Origin: Anaerolineales bacterium
Lineage (GTDB): Bacteria > Chloroflexota > Anaerolineae > Anaerolineales > DRMV01
Assembly: GCA_015491595.1 (NCBI GenBank)
Contig: WFVP01000019.1
Coordinates: 1-10,618 of the forward strand
Length of the DNA stretch: 10,618 nt
Direction of reading: 5' to 3'
Both the position numbers and the translations under genes were made by a program. The notes under the pieces are model-generated. The model did not search any database. It was not told the DNA's origin and saw nothing but the letters and a program-made list of their open reading frames with translations. How positions within the stretch are numbered: the stretch's first letter is position 1; each line of letters starts with the position of its first letter. Shown piece after piece: positions 1 to 6,583 of the stretch.

Positions 1-772
1 TCAGAACCCCGCGCGCCTTCAGTCGGCCCATGGCTTCCAGCAGCACGTCCAGTCCTTTGATGGGGTCGAAGCGTCCCACGAACAGCAACACCCGCTGGTT
101 CTGGGGTAGCCCCACGAAATCTCGGGCCTCGTCTTTGGGAATCGGATAGAAGCGGCTGGGGTCCACCCCGGGGGGAACCACGGCCAGTCGCTCCAGGGGG
201 ACGTCGTAACGCCAGTACAGGAACATTTGCTCCGAAGGCGTGGCGCAGACGATTAAATCCGCCTCTTGTGCGATGGTGCGTTCCATGGTCAGGCGCTGAC
301 CGTTGTTCTCCTCTTGGTAGGCGGGAGGCTTGAGTTCCGTCAGCGTGTGATACATGTGGACCCAGGGGACCTGCCAGGTCCGGGACAGTTCTCGAGCCAC
401 CCACCCGGAAAGCCAATAATGGCTGTGGACCAGATGGTACTGCCAGCCATGGGCACGCGTGGTCTCCAAGACGGCCTGGATGAAGTCGGGCACGTAGTGG
501 GGCCACAGAGATTTTGGGAGAGGATGGTGAGGGCCGGCAGGGATGTGCACGACCCGCTGTCCATAACCCAAATCGTGCAAAATGGTAGGCACATGGGCGT
601 CTTCCGAACGGGTGAAAACGTCCACGTGGACGCCCAACGCGCCCAGGGCGCGGCTGAGTTCACGCACATAGACGTTCATACCGCCCGTGTGCTTGCCCCC
701 CAACACGGCCAGGGGACAGGTATGATAGGAAATCATGGCCACCCGCAGGGGCCCACAAGGGGTGCGTTCCAT
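1..772 (-). CDS. GT4-family glycosyltransferase, MshA/sucrose-synthase-like (C-terminus cut by window edge)
   Basis: Cytoplasmic retaining glycosyltransferase of the GT-B fold (GT4), which moves a sugar from a nucleotide-sugar donor to an unidentified acceptor. About 257 residues are visible and the frame stays open to the window edge, so the C-terminal donor-binding half is mostly missing; family members are usually about 400 residues. Visible motifs are the N-terminal glycine-rich segment TGGMNVYVREL (residues 29-39), HSHYWLSG (116-123), PPGVDPSRF (200-208), and the start of the second Rossmann domain, VGRFDPIKGLDVLLEA (232-247). These match the D-inositol-3-phosphate glycosyltransferase (MshA), sucrose-phosphate synthase and sucrose synthase branch. 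Mycothiol synthesis should not be assumed from this likeness. The ATG at 772 is preceded by GAGGAG at about 8 bases spacing. A TATAAT box lies upstream. The gene diverges from the pseudouridine synthase across 75 bp. Family is secure; substrate is unknown. Confidence 0.9.
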   Translation of the reverse strand, partial: MERTPCGPLRVAMISYHTCPLAVLGGKHTGGMNVYVRELSRALGALGVHVDVFTRSEDAHVPTILHDLGYGQRVVHIPAGPHHPLPKSLWPHYVPDFIQAVLETTRAHGWQYHLVHSHYWLSGWVARELSRTWQVPWVHMYHTLTELKPPAYQEENNGQRLTMERTIAQEADLIVCATPSEQMFLYWRYDVPLERLAVVPPGVDPSRFYPIPKDEARDFVGLPQNQRVLLFVGRFDPIKGLDVLLEAMGRLKARGVL

Positions 773-804
773 TCGGTCTCCTCGCGAATCGGGAAACTGT
801 CCTG

Positions 805-812
805 ATTATACT
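805..812. promoter_or_regulatory. Overlapping divergent -10 boxes
   Basis: Within the 75-bp gap between the divergent glycosyltransferase and pseudouridine synthase genes, the minus strand reads a perfect TATAAT (810 to 805). The plus strand reads TATACT (807-812). No good -35 hexamer is visible at 16-18 bp on either strand. The minus-strand box would put the transcript start about 25 bases before the glycosyltransferase ATG. The two boxes share bases, so the two promoters could compete for polymerase. This is a motif match only. Confidence 0.4.
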
Positions 813-847
813 TTTCGCATGGCCCTCTTTCCGGGCGAGGTGACGCT

Positions 848-1444
848 ATGACGGTCATCTTGTTCAACAAACCCTACGGTGTGCTCTCGTCGTTTACAGA
901 CCCTGAGGGGAAGGGCCGGCCCACCCTCAAGGATTACATCCCCATCCCCGAGGTCTATCCCGCGGGTCGCCTGGATTTGAAGTCCGAGGGACTCCTGGTG
1001 CTCACCGACGACGGGCGCCTCATCCACCGGCTGACCCATCCCAAGTACAAACTCCCGAAGGTGTATTGGGTCCAGGTCGAGGGCACGCCCACCAAGCGCG
1101 CTCTGGAGCGGCTTCGCCAGGGCGTGGTGCTGAAAGGGTACCGCACTCTCCCGGCCCAGGTCACCGTCATGCCGCGGCCGCATATCTGGCCCCGTAACCC
1201 GCCCATCACTCCCCATGGACCAACCACATGGCTGCAAATCGTGCTCCGGGAAGGGAAGAAGCACCAGGTGCGCAAGATGACGGCGGCGGTCGGTCTGCCC
1301 ACCCTGCGCCTGATTCGCTGGGCCGTAGGGCCCCTGACGCTGCACGGCCTTCAACCTGGCCAATGGCGCTATCTCACGCCTTCTGAGGAGCGCAAACTGT
1401 ATCGCCTGGTGGGGCTGCCTGCCCCAGCAGGTAACACGGGTTGA
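848..1444 (+). CDS. rluE: 23S rRNA pseudouridine synthase, RluE-like (RsuA family)
   Basis: Isomerises a uridine in 23S rRNA to pseudouridine; E. coli RluE acts on U2457 near the peptidyl-transferase centre. The 198-residue protein starts directly with the catalytic domain (ILFNKPYGVLSSFTD, residues 4-18) and lacks the N-terminal S4 RNA-binding domain of RsuA and RluB, as RluE does. The catalytic aspartate is D43 in AGRLD (39-43), followed by SEGLLVLTDDG (46-56). The RluE-type segment WPRNPPI (114-120) and the family motif EGKKHQVRKMTAAVGLPTLR (135-154) complete the fold. The ATG at 848 follows GAGGTG (837-842) at 5 bases spacing. It is divergent from the glycosyltransferase and upstream of uvrC, with a 141-bp gap that makes an operon uncertain. 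The target uridine is inferred from E. coli. RluE is the best family assignment, with a generic RsuA/RluB/E/F synthase as the fallback. Confidence 0.9.
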   Translation: MTVILFNKPYGVLSSFTDPEGKGRPTLKDYIPIPEVYPAGRLDLKSEGLLVLTDDGRLIHRLTHPKYKLPKVYWVQVEGTPTKRALERLRQGVVLKGYRTLPAQVTVMPRPHIWPRNPPITPHGPTTWLQIVLREGKKHQVRKMTAAVGLPTLRLIRWAVGPLTLHGLQPGQWRYLTPSEERKLYRLVGLPAPAGNTG

Positions 1445-1585
1445 CCCCTTGTCCCCCGATATGACGGCTCCTCGCGCGTTGCTGGCATTTCACGCGCCTT
1501 CGTCCTCGGCCATCCTCTCCCCGGGCTTTTTGGTATCCTTGCTTTCAGGTATCGGGAAAGCCGCAAAGGTCGAGCGGGATGGACC

Positions 1586-3487
1586 ATGACGACGCTATCG
1601 GAACGTCTGACCGCCTTGAAAAACCAAATCGACCGCGCACCGGAACGTCCCGGGTGTTATCTCTTCCGGGATGACAAGGGGGATGTGCTCTATGTGGGCA
1701 AGGCCGTGAATCTGCGCAACCGCCTGCGCTCCTACTTCCACGCCTCGGCCTTGCGGCAGGTCAAGGTGCGACGTTTGATGGAACGGGTGACCCATGTGGA
1801 ATGGATTGTGGTGGGCTCGGAACTGGAAGCCCTCATCCTGGAGATGAACCTGATCAAACGCTACCGGCCTCGATACAACATCCAGTTCCGGGACGACAAG
1901 CGCTATCCCTACATCAAAATCCACTGGCAAGACCCTTTCCCAAAAGTCACGGTCACCCGCCGAGTGGAAAAAGACGGTGCCCGCTATTATGGGCCTTACC
2001 CCAGCGCCTGGGCCGTACACGAGACCCTGGACGTCCTTCGGCGCATTTTTCCTTACCTGACGTGCAATCGCACCATTACGGGCAAGGACCCCCGGGCCTG
2101 TCTGTACTACGATATCGGCCTGTGCGCCGGGCCTTGCATTGGCGCGATTTCCCAAAGGGATTACCGACGCATGATGGAAGACTTAGCCCAGGTGCTGGAA
2201 GGACGGATAGAACCCGTGGTGGAACGCCTGGAACGGGAGATGCGCGAGGCCGCGGAACGTCTGGACTTCGAACTGGCGGCCCGTCGGCGGGACCAGATTC
2301 GGGCCTTGAGACAACTGGCCACCCGTCAACGGGTGGTTTCCGAAGAGTACCTGGACTCCGACGTACTGGCCCTGGCCCGTGCTAACGATGAGGCTGTGGT
2401 ACAGGTCTTCTTCATTCGAGGGGGGAAACTGTTGGGCCGGGAGACCTTCGTCCTGGAGAACACCCAGGACGTTCCTGACGCGGAGGTACTGGCCGCTTTC
2501 CTCAAGCGCTTCTACCACGACCATCCGACGCCTCCGCCCCAAATTCTCCTCCCTCGAGAAGTGGAGGAGGCTCGCATCATTGAGCGGTGGTTACGAGACA
2601 CCCGTCAGATGAAAGTCAGCCTGAAGGTCCCACGGGACGAGAAACATCGGGCCCTGCTGGAACTGGCCGCGCAGAACGCGGCGGAAGCCCTGAAGGTGCT
2701 GGTGGACACCCACGCGCGCGAGCGACATCGCCATACCGAGGCCGTGGCCGAACTTCAGGAGCTGCTGGACCTGAAGGAGCCGCCGGTGCGCATCGAGGGA
2801 TACGATATCTCGACGTTGTACGGCACGGCCATGGTGGGGAGCATGGTGGTGTTCGAGGAAGGCATCCCACGCAAATCCCTCTATCGCCGCTTCCACATCC
2901 GCTCTCTGGAACACACCGACGACTACGCGGCCCTGGCCGAAGTGCTCACCCGGCGTTTCAAGCGCTGGCAGGCCGCCCAGGAACCCGAAGCCCGCCTGGG
3001 CCAGCGTTTCGACCGGGCCTTTGCCTTGCTTCCCGACCTTATCCTGATTGACGGCGGATTGGGCCAGCGGAACCGGGCCGAAGAAGTGCTCCGGTCCTTT
3101 GGTTTGGCCGACCGCATTCCCGTGGTCGCCCTGGCAAAATCGGAAGAAGTGCTCTACCTGCCAGGACAGCCAAAGCCTCTGCGTCTGCCGCCGGACAGCC
3201 CCGCGCTTCACCTGCTTCAGCGGGTGCGGAACGAGGCCCACCGTTTCGCCCTGGCCTCCCACCGCCAACGACGGCAGAAGCAAACCCTCACCTCTTTCCT
3301 GGAGGGCATTCCTGGAGTGGGTCCCAAACGCCGTCGGGCCCTCATGGACCACTTTGGCACCTGGGATGCTCTGCGGGCAGCCTCCGTGGAGGAACTGGCC
3401 CGCGTCCCAGGTATTTCCCCCAAGTTAGCCCAACGCATCTGGCAGGCTTTGCATGGGGAAGGAGAAAAGGACATGGGCACGCCATAG
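1586..3487 (+). CDS. uvrC: UvrABC excinuclease subunit C
   Basis: Makes both incisions around a lesion in nucleotide excision repair after UvrA/UvrB loading; cytoplasmic. The 633 residues are full length for the family. The GIY-YIG nuclease domain for the 3' cut is N-terminal (PGCYLF 22-27, VLYVGKA 34-40, RLRSY 46-50, EALILEMNLIKRYRPRYN 81-98, with probable metal ligand E86). Cysteines C160, C172, C180 and C184 have the CX11CX7CX3C spacing reported for the 4Fe-4S cluster of E. coli UvrC. A UVR domain that contacts UvrB lies around 207-243. The RNase H-like domain for the 5' cut has the expected D407 (GYDIS), D489 (LIDGG) and H552 (NEAHRFA). A tandem helix-hairpin-helix ends the protein (LEGIPGVGPKRRRAL 572-586, VPGISPKLAQRI 607-618). 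ATG 1586 matches the family start; the ribosome site is weak (AAAGG about 16 bases, GGGATGG about 3 bases upstream). No key residue is missing. Confidence 0.98.
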   Translation: MTTLSERLTALKNQIDRAPERPGCYLFRDDKGDVLYVGKAVNLRNRLRSYFHASALRQVKVRRLMERVTHVEWIVVGSELEALILEMNLIKRYRPRYNIQFRDDKRYPYIKIHWQDPFPKVTVTRRVEKDGARYYGPYPSAWAVHETLDVLRRIFPYLTCNRTITGKDPRACLYYDIGLCAGPCIGAISQRDYRRMMEDLAQVLEGRIEPVVERLEREMREAAERLDFELAARRRDQIRALRQLATRQRVVSEEYLDSDVLALARANDEAVVQVFFIRGGKLLGRETFVLENTQDVPDAEVLAAFLKRFYHDHPTPPPQILLPREVEEARIIERWLRDTRQMKVSLKVPRDEKHRALLELAAQNAAEALKVLVDTHARERHRHTEAVAELQELLDLKEPPVRIEGYDISTLYGTAMVGSMVVFEEGIPRKSLYRRFHIRSLEHTDDYAALAEVLTRRFKRWQAAQEPEARLGQRFDRAFALLPDLILIDGGLGQRNRAEEVLRSFGLADRIPVVALAKSEEVLYLPGQPKPLRLPPDSPALHLLQRVRNEAHRFALASHRQRRQKQTLTSFLEGIPGVGPKRRRALMDHFGTWDALRAASVEELARVPGISPKLAQRIWQALHGEGEKDMGTP

Positions 3488-3521
3488 GAGAAACGCGGCC
3501 CTGAAGCCCCTCCTCGGGGTC

Positions 3522-3527
3522 TATAAT
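3522..3527 (+). promoter_or_regulatory. -10 box upstream of elp3
   Basis: A perfect TATAAT lies in the 67-bp gap after the uvrC stop. No convincing -35 is seen 16-18 bp upstream (around 3499-3505). A start near 3534 would give a leader of about 20 bases before the ATG at 3555. It would also exclude the upstream ATG at 3453 that overlaps uvrC. The box suggests that elp3 can be transcribed separately from uvrC. Confidence 0.45.
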
Positions 3528-3554
3528 GGAAGTGCATCTTTGGAACACTGTGGT

Positions 3555-5150
3555 ATGAGAAGCATGGTGTCACGTGTCGGAAGACCACAAGTGGGTGAGG
3601 ACATCCTCCCTATTGCCCGACGGGCCCTGGAGGCCATTCGAGCGGGGATGGATGTGGACCGGGCCATCCGCAAACATCCCCTCCCACATGGCCATTTAAG
3701 CAAACCCATGTTGTTGGCCGCTTATCGGGAGTTGGTGCGCCGGGGAGAATGGCGCGAAGACCCTGACCTGGTCAAACGCCTGCGCCTCAAACCGGTGCGC
3801 TCCCTCTCGGGTGTAACCGTGGTGACGGTGCTGACGAAACCCTATCCCTGCCCCGGGGAGTGCGTTTTCTGCCCCACCGACTATCGCATGCCCAAGAGTT
3901 ACCTGCCGGAAGAGCCCGGCGCACAACGGGCGTTACAGCACCGGTTCGACCCCTTTGCCCAAGTGCGGGCACGCATTGAAGCCCTGGACGCGGTGGGCCA
4001 TCCCACGGACAAAATCGAGATGCTCATCCTGGGTGGCACCTGGGATGCTTACCCCAAGGCCTATCAGGCCTGGTTCGTGCGCCGTCTCTTCGACGCGCTC
4101 AACGGTCGTCCTGCGGCAACCCTGGAAGAAGCCCATGCCCTCAACGAAGTGGCCCGGCACCGCAACGTGGGTCTGGTTATCGAGACTCGACCCGATTGGG
4201 TCACACCGGAACGCCTGCGGTGGTGGCGGGCGTTAGGCGTGACCAAAGTGCAGTTGGGCGTACAGAGTATGGACGACCGTATCCTGGCCCTGAACAAACG
4301 GGGGCATACCGCAGAAGACGCGCGGCGGGCCGTGGCCCTCCTTCGGGCCGCAGGGTTCAAAATCGTGGTTCACTGGATGCCCAACCTCCTGGGCGCGACG
4401 CCGGAAAGCGACCGGGAAGATTTCGCCCGCTTGTGGGACGGCTTGGCACCCGATGAACTCAAGATTTATCCCACCCAACTCCTTCCCAATGCTGAACTCT
4501 ATGCCTACTGGCAACGGGGCGAATACCGTCCCTATACCACCGAAGAACTCATCCACCTGCTGGCCGATGTCAAAGCCATGGTGCCGGAATACTGCCGCAT
4601 CAACCGGGTCATTCGGGATATCCCTTCGACCTACGTTGTGGAAGGCAACAGACGCACCAGTTTGCGCCAGGACGTGCTGGCCGAAATGCAGCGCCGCGGC
4701 ACCCGGTGTCGGTGCATTCGGTGCCGGGAGGTCCGGGGCCAGCCGGTCGACCCCCGGGAACTCGTCCTGCGGGATTTCACGTACACCGTGGATTACGCCG
4801 AGGAGCACTTCTTGCAATTCGTGACGCCGGACGACCGCATTGCGGGCTTTCTGCGCCTTTCCCTCCCCCTGCCCCATGCGCCGGACGTGGGCATGGACGA
4901 CCTGAAGGACGCGGCCATCGTCCGAGAGGTGCACGTCTATGGTCCGTCTTTGCCCGTGGGCAAAGACGAGCCGGGCGCGGCCCAGCACGTCGGTTTGGGA
5001 ACCCGACTGTTACGGGAAGCCGAACGCATCGCGCGAGCATCCGGCTTCAAACGACTGGCCGTGATTGCCGCGGTGGGCACCCGGCGTTATTACATGGCCC
5101 GAGGGTTCCAACGAGGGACATATTACTTGGTGAAGAATTTGCACGGATAG
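3555..5150 (+). CDS. elp3: Elp3-type tRNA uridine(34) modification enzyme (radical SAM plus GNAT)
   Basis: Probably the carboxymethylating enzyme of tRNA wobble uridine-34, joining acetyl-CoA and radical SAM chemistry, as shown for eukaryotic, archaeal and Dehalococcoides Elp3. Numbered from M at 3555, the protein has 531 residues. The radical SAM cysteines are C99, C103 and C106 in PCPGECVFCPT (98-108), followed by SYLPEEPGAQRAL (115-127). Radical SAM core strands include LILGGTWDAY (157-166), LVIETRPDW (207-215) and VQLGVQSMDD (232-241). A zinc-type CRCIRC motif is at 385-390. The C-terminal acetyltransferase domain (about 406-531) carries the acetyl-CoA loop QHVGLGTRLL (477-486) and ends TRRYYMARGFQRGTYYLVKNL. 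The frame is open up to an ATG at 3453 inside uvrC, but those 34 extra residues look unlike the family and contain a -10 box, so 3555 (or 3564) is preferred. No Elp1/2/4-6 partner is seen, as expected for bacteria. Confidence 0.93.
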   Translation: MRSMVSRVGRPQVGEDILPIARRALEAIRAGMDVDRAIRKHPLPHGHLSKPMLLAAYRELVRRGEWREDPDLVKRLRLKPVRSLSGVTVVTVLTKPYPCPGECVFCPTDYRMPKSYLPEEPGAQRALQHRFDPFAQVRARIEALDAVGHPTDKIEMLILGGTWDAYPKAYQAWFVRRLFDALNGRPAATLEEAHALNEVARHRNVGLVIETRPDWVTPERLRWWRALGVTKVQLGVQSMDDRILALNKRGHTAEDARRAVALLRAAGFKIVVHWMPNLLGATPESDREDFARLWDGLAPDELKIYPTQLLPNAELYAYWQRGEYRPYTTEELIHLLADVKAMVPEYCRINRVIRDIPSTYVVEGNRRTSLRQDVLAEMQRRGTRCRCIRCREVRGQPVDPRELVLRDFTYTVDYAEEHFLQFVTPDDRIAGFLRLSLPLPHAPDVGMDDLKDAAIVREVHVYGPSLPVGKDEPGAAQHVGLGTRLLREAERIARASGFKRLAVIAAVGTRRYYMARGFQRGTYYLVKNLHG

Positions 5151-5227
5151 CAAGAGATAAATTGAAGTGGCGACCTTTTCCGAAAGGCTGTCCAAACTCT
5201 TGTCCAGACCTCAGCAGGGTTGAAATT

Positions 5228-5256
5228 TTGAACACCCGATAACTTTTGGGTAAAAT
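5228..5256 (+). promoter_or_regulatory. Sigma-70-type promoter of the coiled-coil gene
   Basis: TTGAAC (5228-5233) and TAAAAT (5251-5256) are separated by exactly 17 bp, giving a start near 5263 and a leader of about 30 bases before the ATG at 5294. The spacer holds a small ACCC/GGGT inverted pair (5234-5237 and 5248-5251), of unknown meaning. This is the best complete -35/-10 pair in the window and argues that the coiled-coil gene has its own transcript. Confidence 0.6.
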
Positions 5257-5293
5257 GGCCATAAACCTCTAAGCCAAAGGATGGGTGGTGGAT

Positions 5294-5671
5294 ATGAGCG
5301 CACCCTCCTATACAGAGGTTGTACGCATCTTGCAGCGGTCGCTGGGCGAAGAGGAAGGCCTGCGGGTCATGGAATTCTTTATGCAGCACCTGCCTTTCAA
5401 CGTGGCCACCAAGGACCAGGTGGATGCCCTGCACGTGCGCATCGAGCAGGTACAGAGCAAATTGATACGAGAAATTGAGCAGGCACGAGCCGAGTTGATG
5501 CGGGAAATTGAGCAGGTACGGGCCGAGTTGATGCGGGAAATTGAACAGGTGCGAGCCGAGTTGACCAGAGAGATTGCCGAAACCAAGGTTACCATGATTC
5601 GATGGGCGTCTCTCTTTTGGATCAGCCAAATGGCCATGCTGGCGGGCATTCTTTTCAAACTGCTCTCCTAA
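5294..5671 (+). CDS. Small tail-anchored coiled-coil protein with 11-residue repeats
   Basis: Function unknown. The 125-residue protein has an N-terminal region of about 48 residues with mixed helix character (YTEVVRILQRSLGEEEGL). Five successive 11-residue units follow (49-103), the inner three nearly identical with consensus EIEQVRAELMR. A hydrophobic segment (about 104-123, WASLFWISQMAMLAGILFKL) sits at the very C-terminus. Hendecad units of this kind usually form an elongated coiled coil. With one C-terminal membrane segment and no signal peptide, the coil is probably cytoplasmic and tethered to the membrane. The layout resembles DUF1640/CCDC90-like and other small tail-anchored coiled-coil proteins, but I cannot assign a family firmly. 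In-frame GTG codons at 5285 and 5288 are alternative starts, the latter with AAAGGA (5276-5281) at 6 bases spacing. The start is therefore uncertain by three residues. It stands alone, with its own promoter, and converges on the response regulator gene. Confidence 0.75.
   Translation: MSAPSYTEVVRILQRSLGEEEGLRVMEFFMQHLPFNVATKDQVDALHVRIEQVQSKLIREIEQARAELMREIEQVRAELMREIEQVRAELTREIAETKVTMIRWASLFWISQMAMLAGILFKLLS
5438..5602 (+). repeat. 33-bp in-frame tandem repeat, five units
   Basis: Five 33-bp units start at 5438, 5471, 5504, 5537 and 5570. The units at 5471, 5504 and 5537 are nearly identical in DNA and keep the same codons. The outer two have diverged. The near identity at synonymous positions points to recent duplication of a unit inside the coiled-coil coding sequence, which can change the length of the coil without breaking the frame. 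Confidence 0.85.
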
Positions 5672-5718
5672 TACCATTCGGCTCATCTGCCAAACGTGTA
5701 TCCATCACCCAAATCAGG

Positions 5719-5918
5719 TGAAACGGTGCGTGCTGCATCATATACGCAGGCCTGACCGGGCCCAGGACCAAAGTTCGCGGTCGTTCGTGCAGGTCTCTTC
5801 GGATGCAGAACCGGAATAAAAGTCCAGGAGATGGGGCGGCTTTGCCGCCTCATTTCTGGATTTTCTTTCCTGCGGTCCCCTGCCCGATTGGGGCTATGAG
5901 TGCGATTGTCCCGTTTCA
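5719..5918 (+). repeat. Long imperfect inverted repeat, copy 1 of a hairpin family
   Basis: TGAAACGG (5719-5726) pairs with CCGTTTCA (5911-5918) as the outer ends. Inside, CGGGC/GGACC-type blocks (5751-5769) pair with GCGGTCCC and its surroundings (5872-5890). The core from about 5814 pairs with the stretch ending near 5870. The tip is a 10-bp stem, 5831-5840 with 5844-5853, around a TTT loop. Several arm mismatches would be G-U pairs in plus-strand RNA. Extra bases at about 5770-5812 in the left arm are unmatched and may form a side stem. It shares ordered blocks with the element at 10170-10458. It lies between two convergent genes, so a termination role is possible for this copy. Confidence 0.7.
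5831..5853 (+). terminator. GC-rich hairpin between convergent genes
   Basis: A 10-bp stem with one G-T pair and a TTT loop, followed on the plus strand by only a weak T-rich stretch (ATTTCTGGATTTTCTTT). It sits 160 bp after the coiled-coil gene and about 95 bp after the response regulator gene. It could end transcription from either side, but the absence of a direct T-run makes it a poor intrinsic terminator. It is the tip of the longer inverted repeat. Confidence 0.35.
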
Positions 5919-5947
5919 TGAGCGAAAGAGGGGGCGAAACAGCCTCC

Positions 5948-6583
5948 TCACAGCCCCTGCTCCCAAAACCACCGAACGGCTTGAGCCCGGTTTTCCACTC
6001 CGAGTTTGGCCAGAATCCGAGAGACGTAGTTCTTGACGGTGCCATGGGCCAGGTGAAGTCTCTCGGCAATCTGTTTGTTGTTCAGCCCCTGGGCCATCAA
6101 ACGGAGAATTTCCAGTTCGCGTTCCGTGAGCGGCTCTATCAGGCCCATGGGAGGCGTGACGGCTCCCTGGCTCAGAGCCCCGAGCGCGGTTTCGGCCACA
6201 CGGGGTGCGAACAAAGCCCCGCCCGCGGCCACCGTCCGCAACGCGGCCATCAGTTCCTCGCGAGAGGCGTCCTTGAGCAGATACCCCCGGGCCCCGGCGC
6301 GCAGGCCCTCCAGGACGTATGTATCGTCGTCGAAGGTGGTCAGGATGAGCACCCGGGCCTGGGGGTCCATTTGCAGCAGCCGGCGGGTGGCCTCCACGCC
6401 ATCCATCCCGGGCATACGGATGTCCATGAGCACCACATGGGGGCGGTGCCGGGCATAGACCTCCAGGGCCTGCGCGCCGTCTTCAGCCTCGAAGACGGCC
6501 TCGATATCCGGTTCCATTTCCAGGAGCACCCGCAGGCCTTCCCGAACCAGCCGCTGGTCATCCACCAGGAGCACCCGCATCAT
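5948..6583 (-). CDS. NarL/FixJ-family response regulator
   Basis: DNA-binding output of the two-component system encoded with the kinase just upstream. It has 211 residues, typical for the family. The receiver domain (about 1-120) has the acidic pair DD (8-9), the phosphorylated aspartate D54 in VVLMDIRMPGMDG (50-62), the conserved T in LILTTFDDD (78-86) and K103 in GYLLKDAS (99-106). A LuxR-type helix-turn-helix follows (about 148-205): LTERELEILRLMAQGLNNKQIAERL with VKNYVSRILAKLGV. The start ATG at 6583 overlaps the kinase stop (ATGATG arrangement). GGAGGG lies 7 bases upstream, so the two are probably translationally coupled; a second ATG follows directly at 6580. It likely controls the adjoining ABC exporter genes and its own operon. 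That target is inferred from gene order, not shown. Confidence 0.95.
   Translation of the reverse strand: MMRVLLVDDQRLVREGLRVLLEMEPDIEAVFEAEDGAQALEVYARHRPHVVLMDIRMPGMDGVEATRRLLQMDPQARVLILTTFDDDTYVLEGLRAGARGYLLKDASREELMAALRTVAAGGALFAPRVAETALGALSQGAVTPPMGLIEPLTERELEILRLMAQGLNNKQIAERLHLAHGTVKNYVSRILAKLGVENRAQAVRWFWEQGL

Noticed and set aside
266..805. 179-codon plus-strand open frame
   Set aside because: It lies antisense to the glycosyltransferase, whose motifs are clear. The translated product has no family character, and long antisense frames are common in GC-rich genes.
1474..1497. GCGCGT/ACGCGC inverted repeat between rluE and uvrC as a terminator
   Set aside because: Only six pairs with a 12-base loop and no T-run; likely chance in GC-rich DNA.
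2591..3352. 253-codon minus-strand open frame inside uvrC
   Set aside because: A shadow of uvrC, which has all catalytic residues intact across this stretch. No ribosome site or motif supports the antisense frame.
4233..4988. 251-codon minus-strand open frame inside elp3
   Set aside because: It covers the radical SAM and acetyltransferase coding region in antisense and shows no recognisable domain.
5174..5187. CCTTT/AAAGG hairpin after elp3 as a terminator
   Set aside because: A five-pair AT-rich stem without a following T-tract is too weak to call.
5719..5918. 6S RNA, RNase P RNA or SRP RNA as the identity of the long hairpin
   Set aside because: The conserved sequence signatures of RNase P and SRP RNA are absent, and two diverged copies within 5 kb do not fit a single-copy housekeeping RNA. 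6S cannot be excluded by eye but lacks support.
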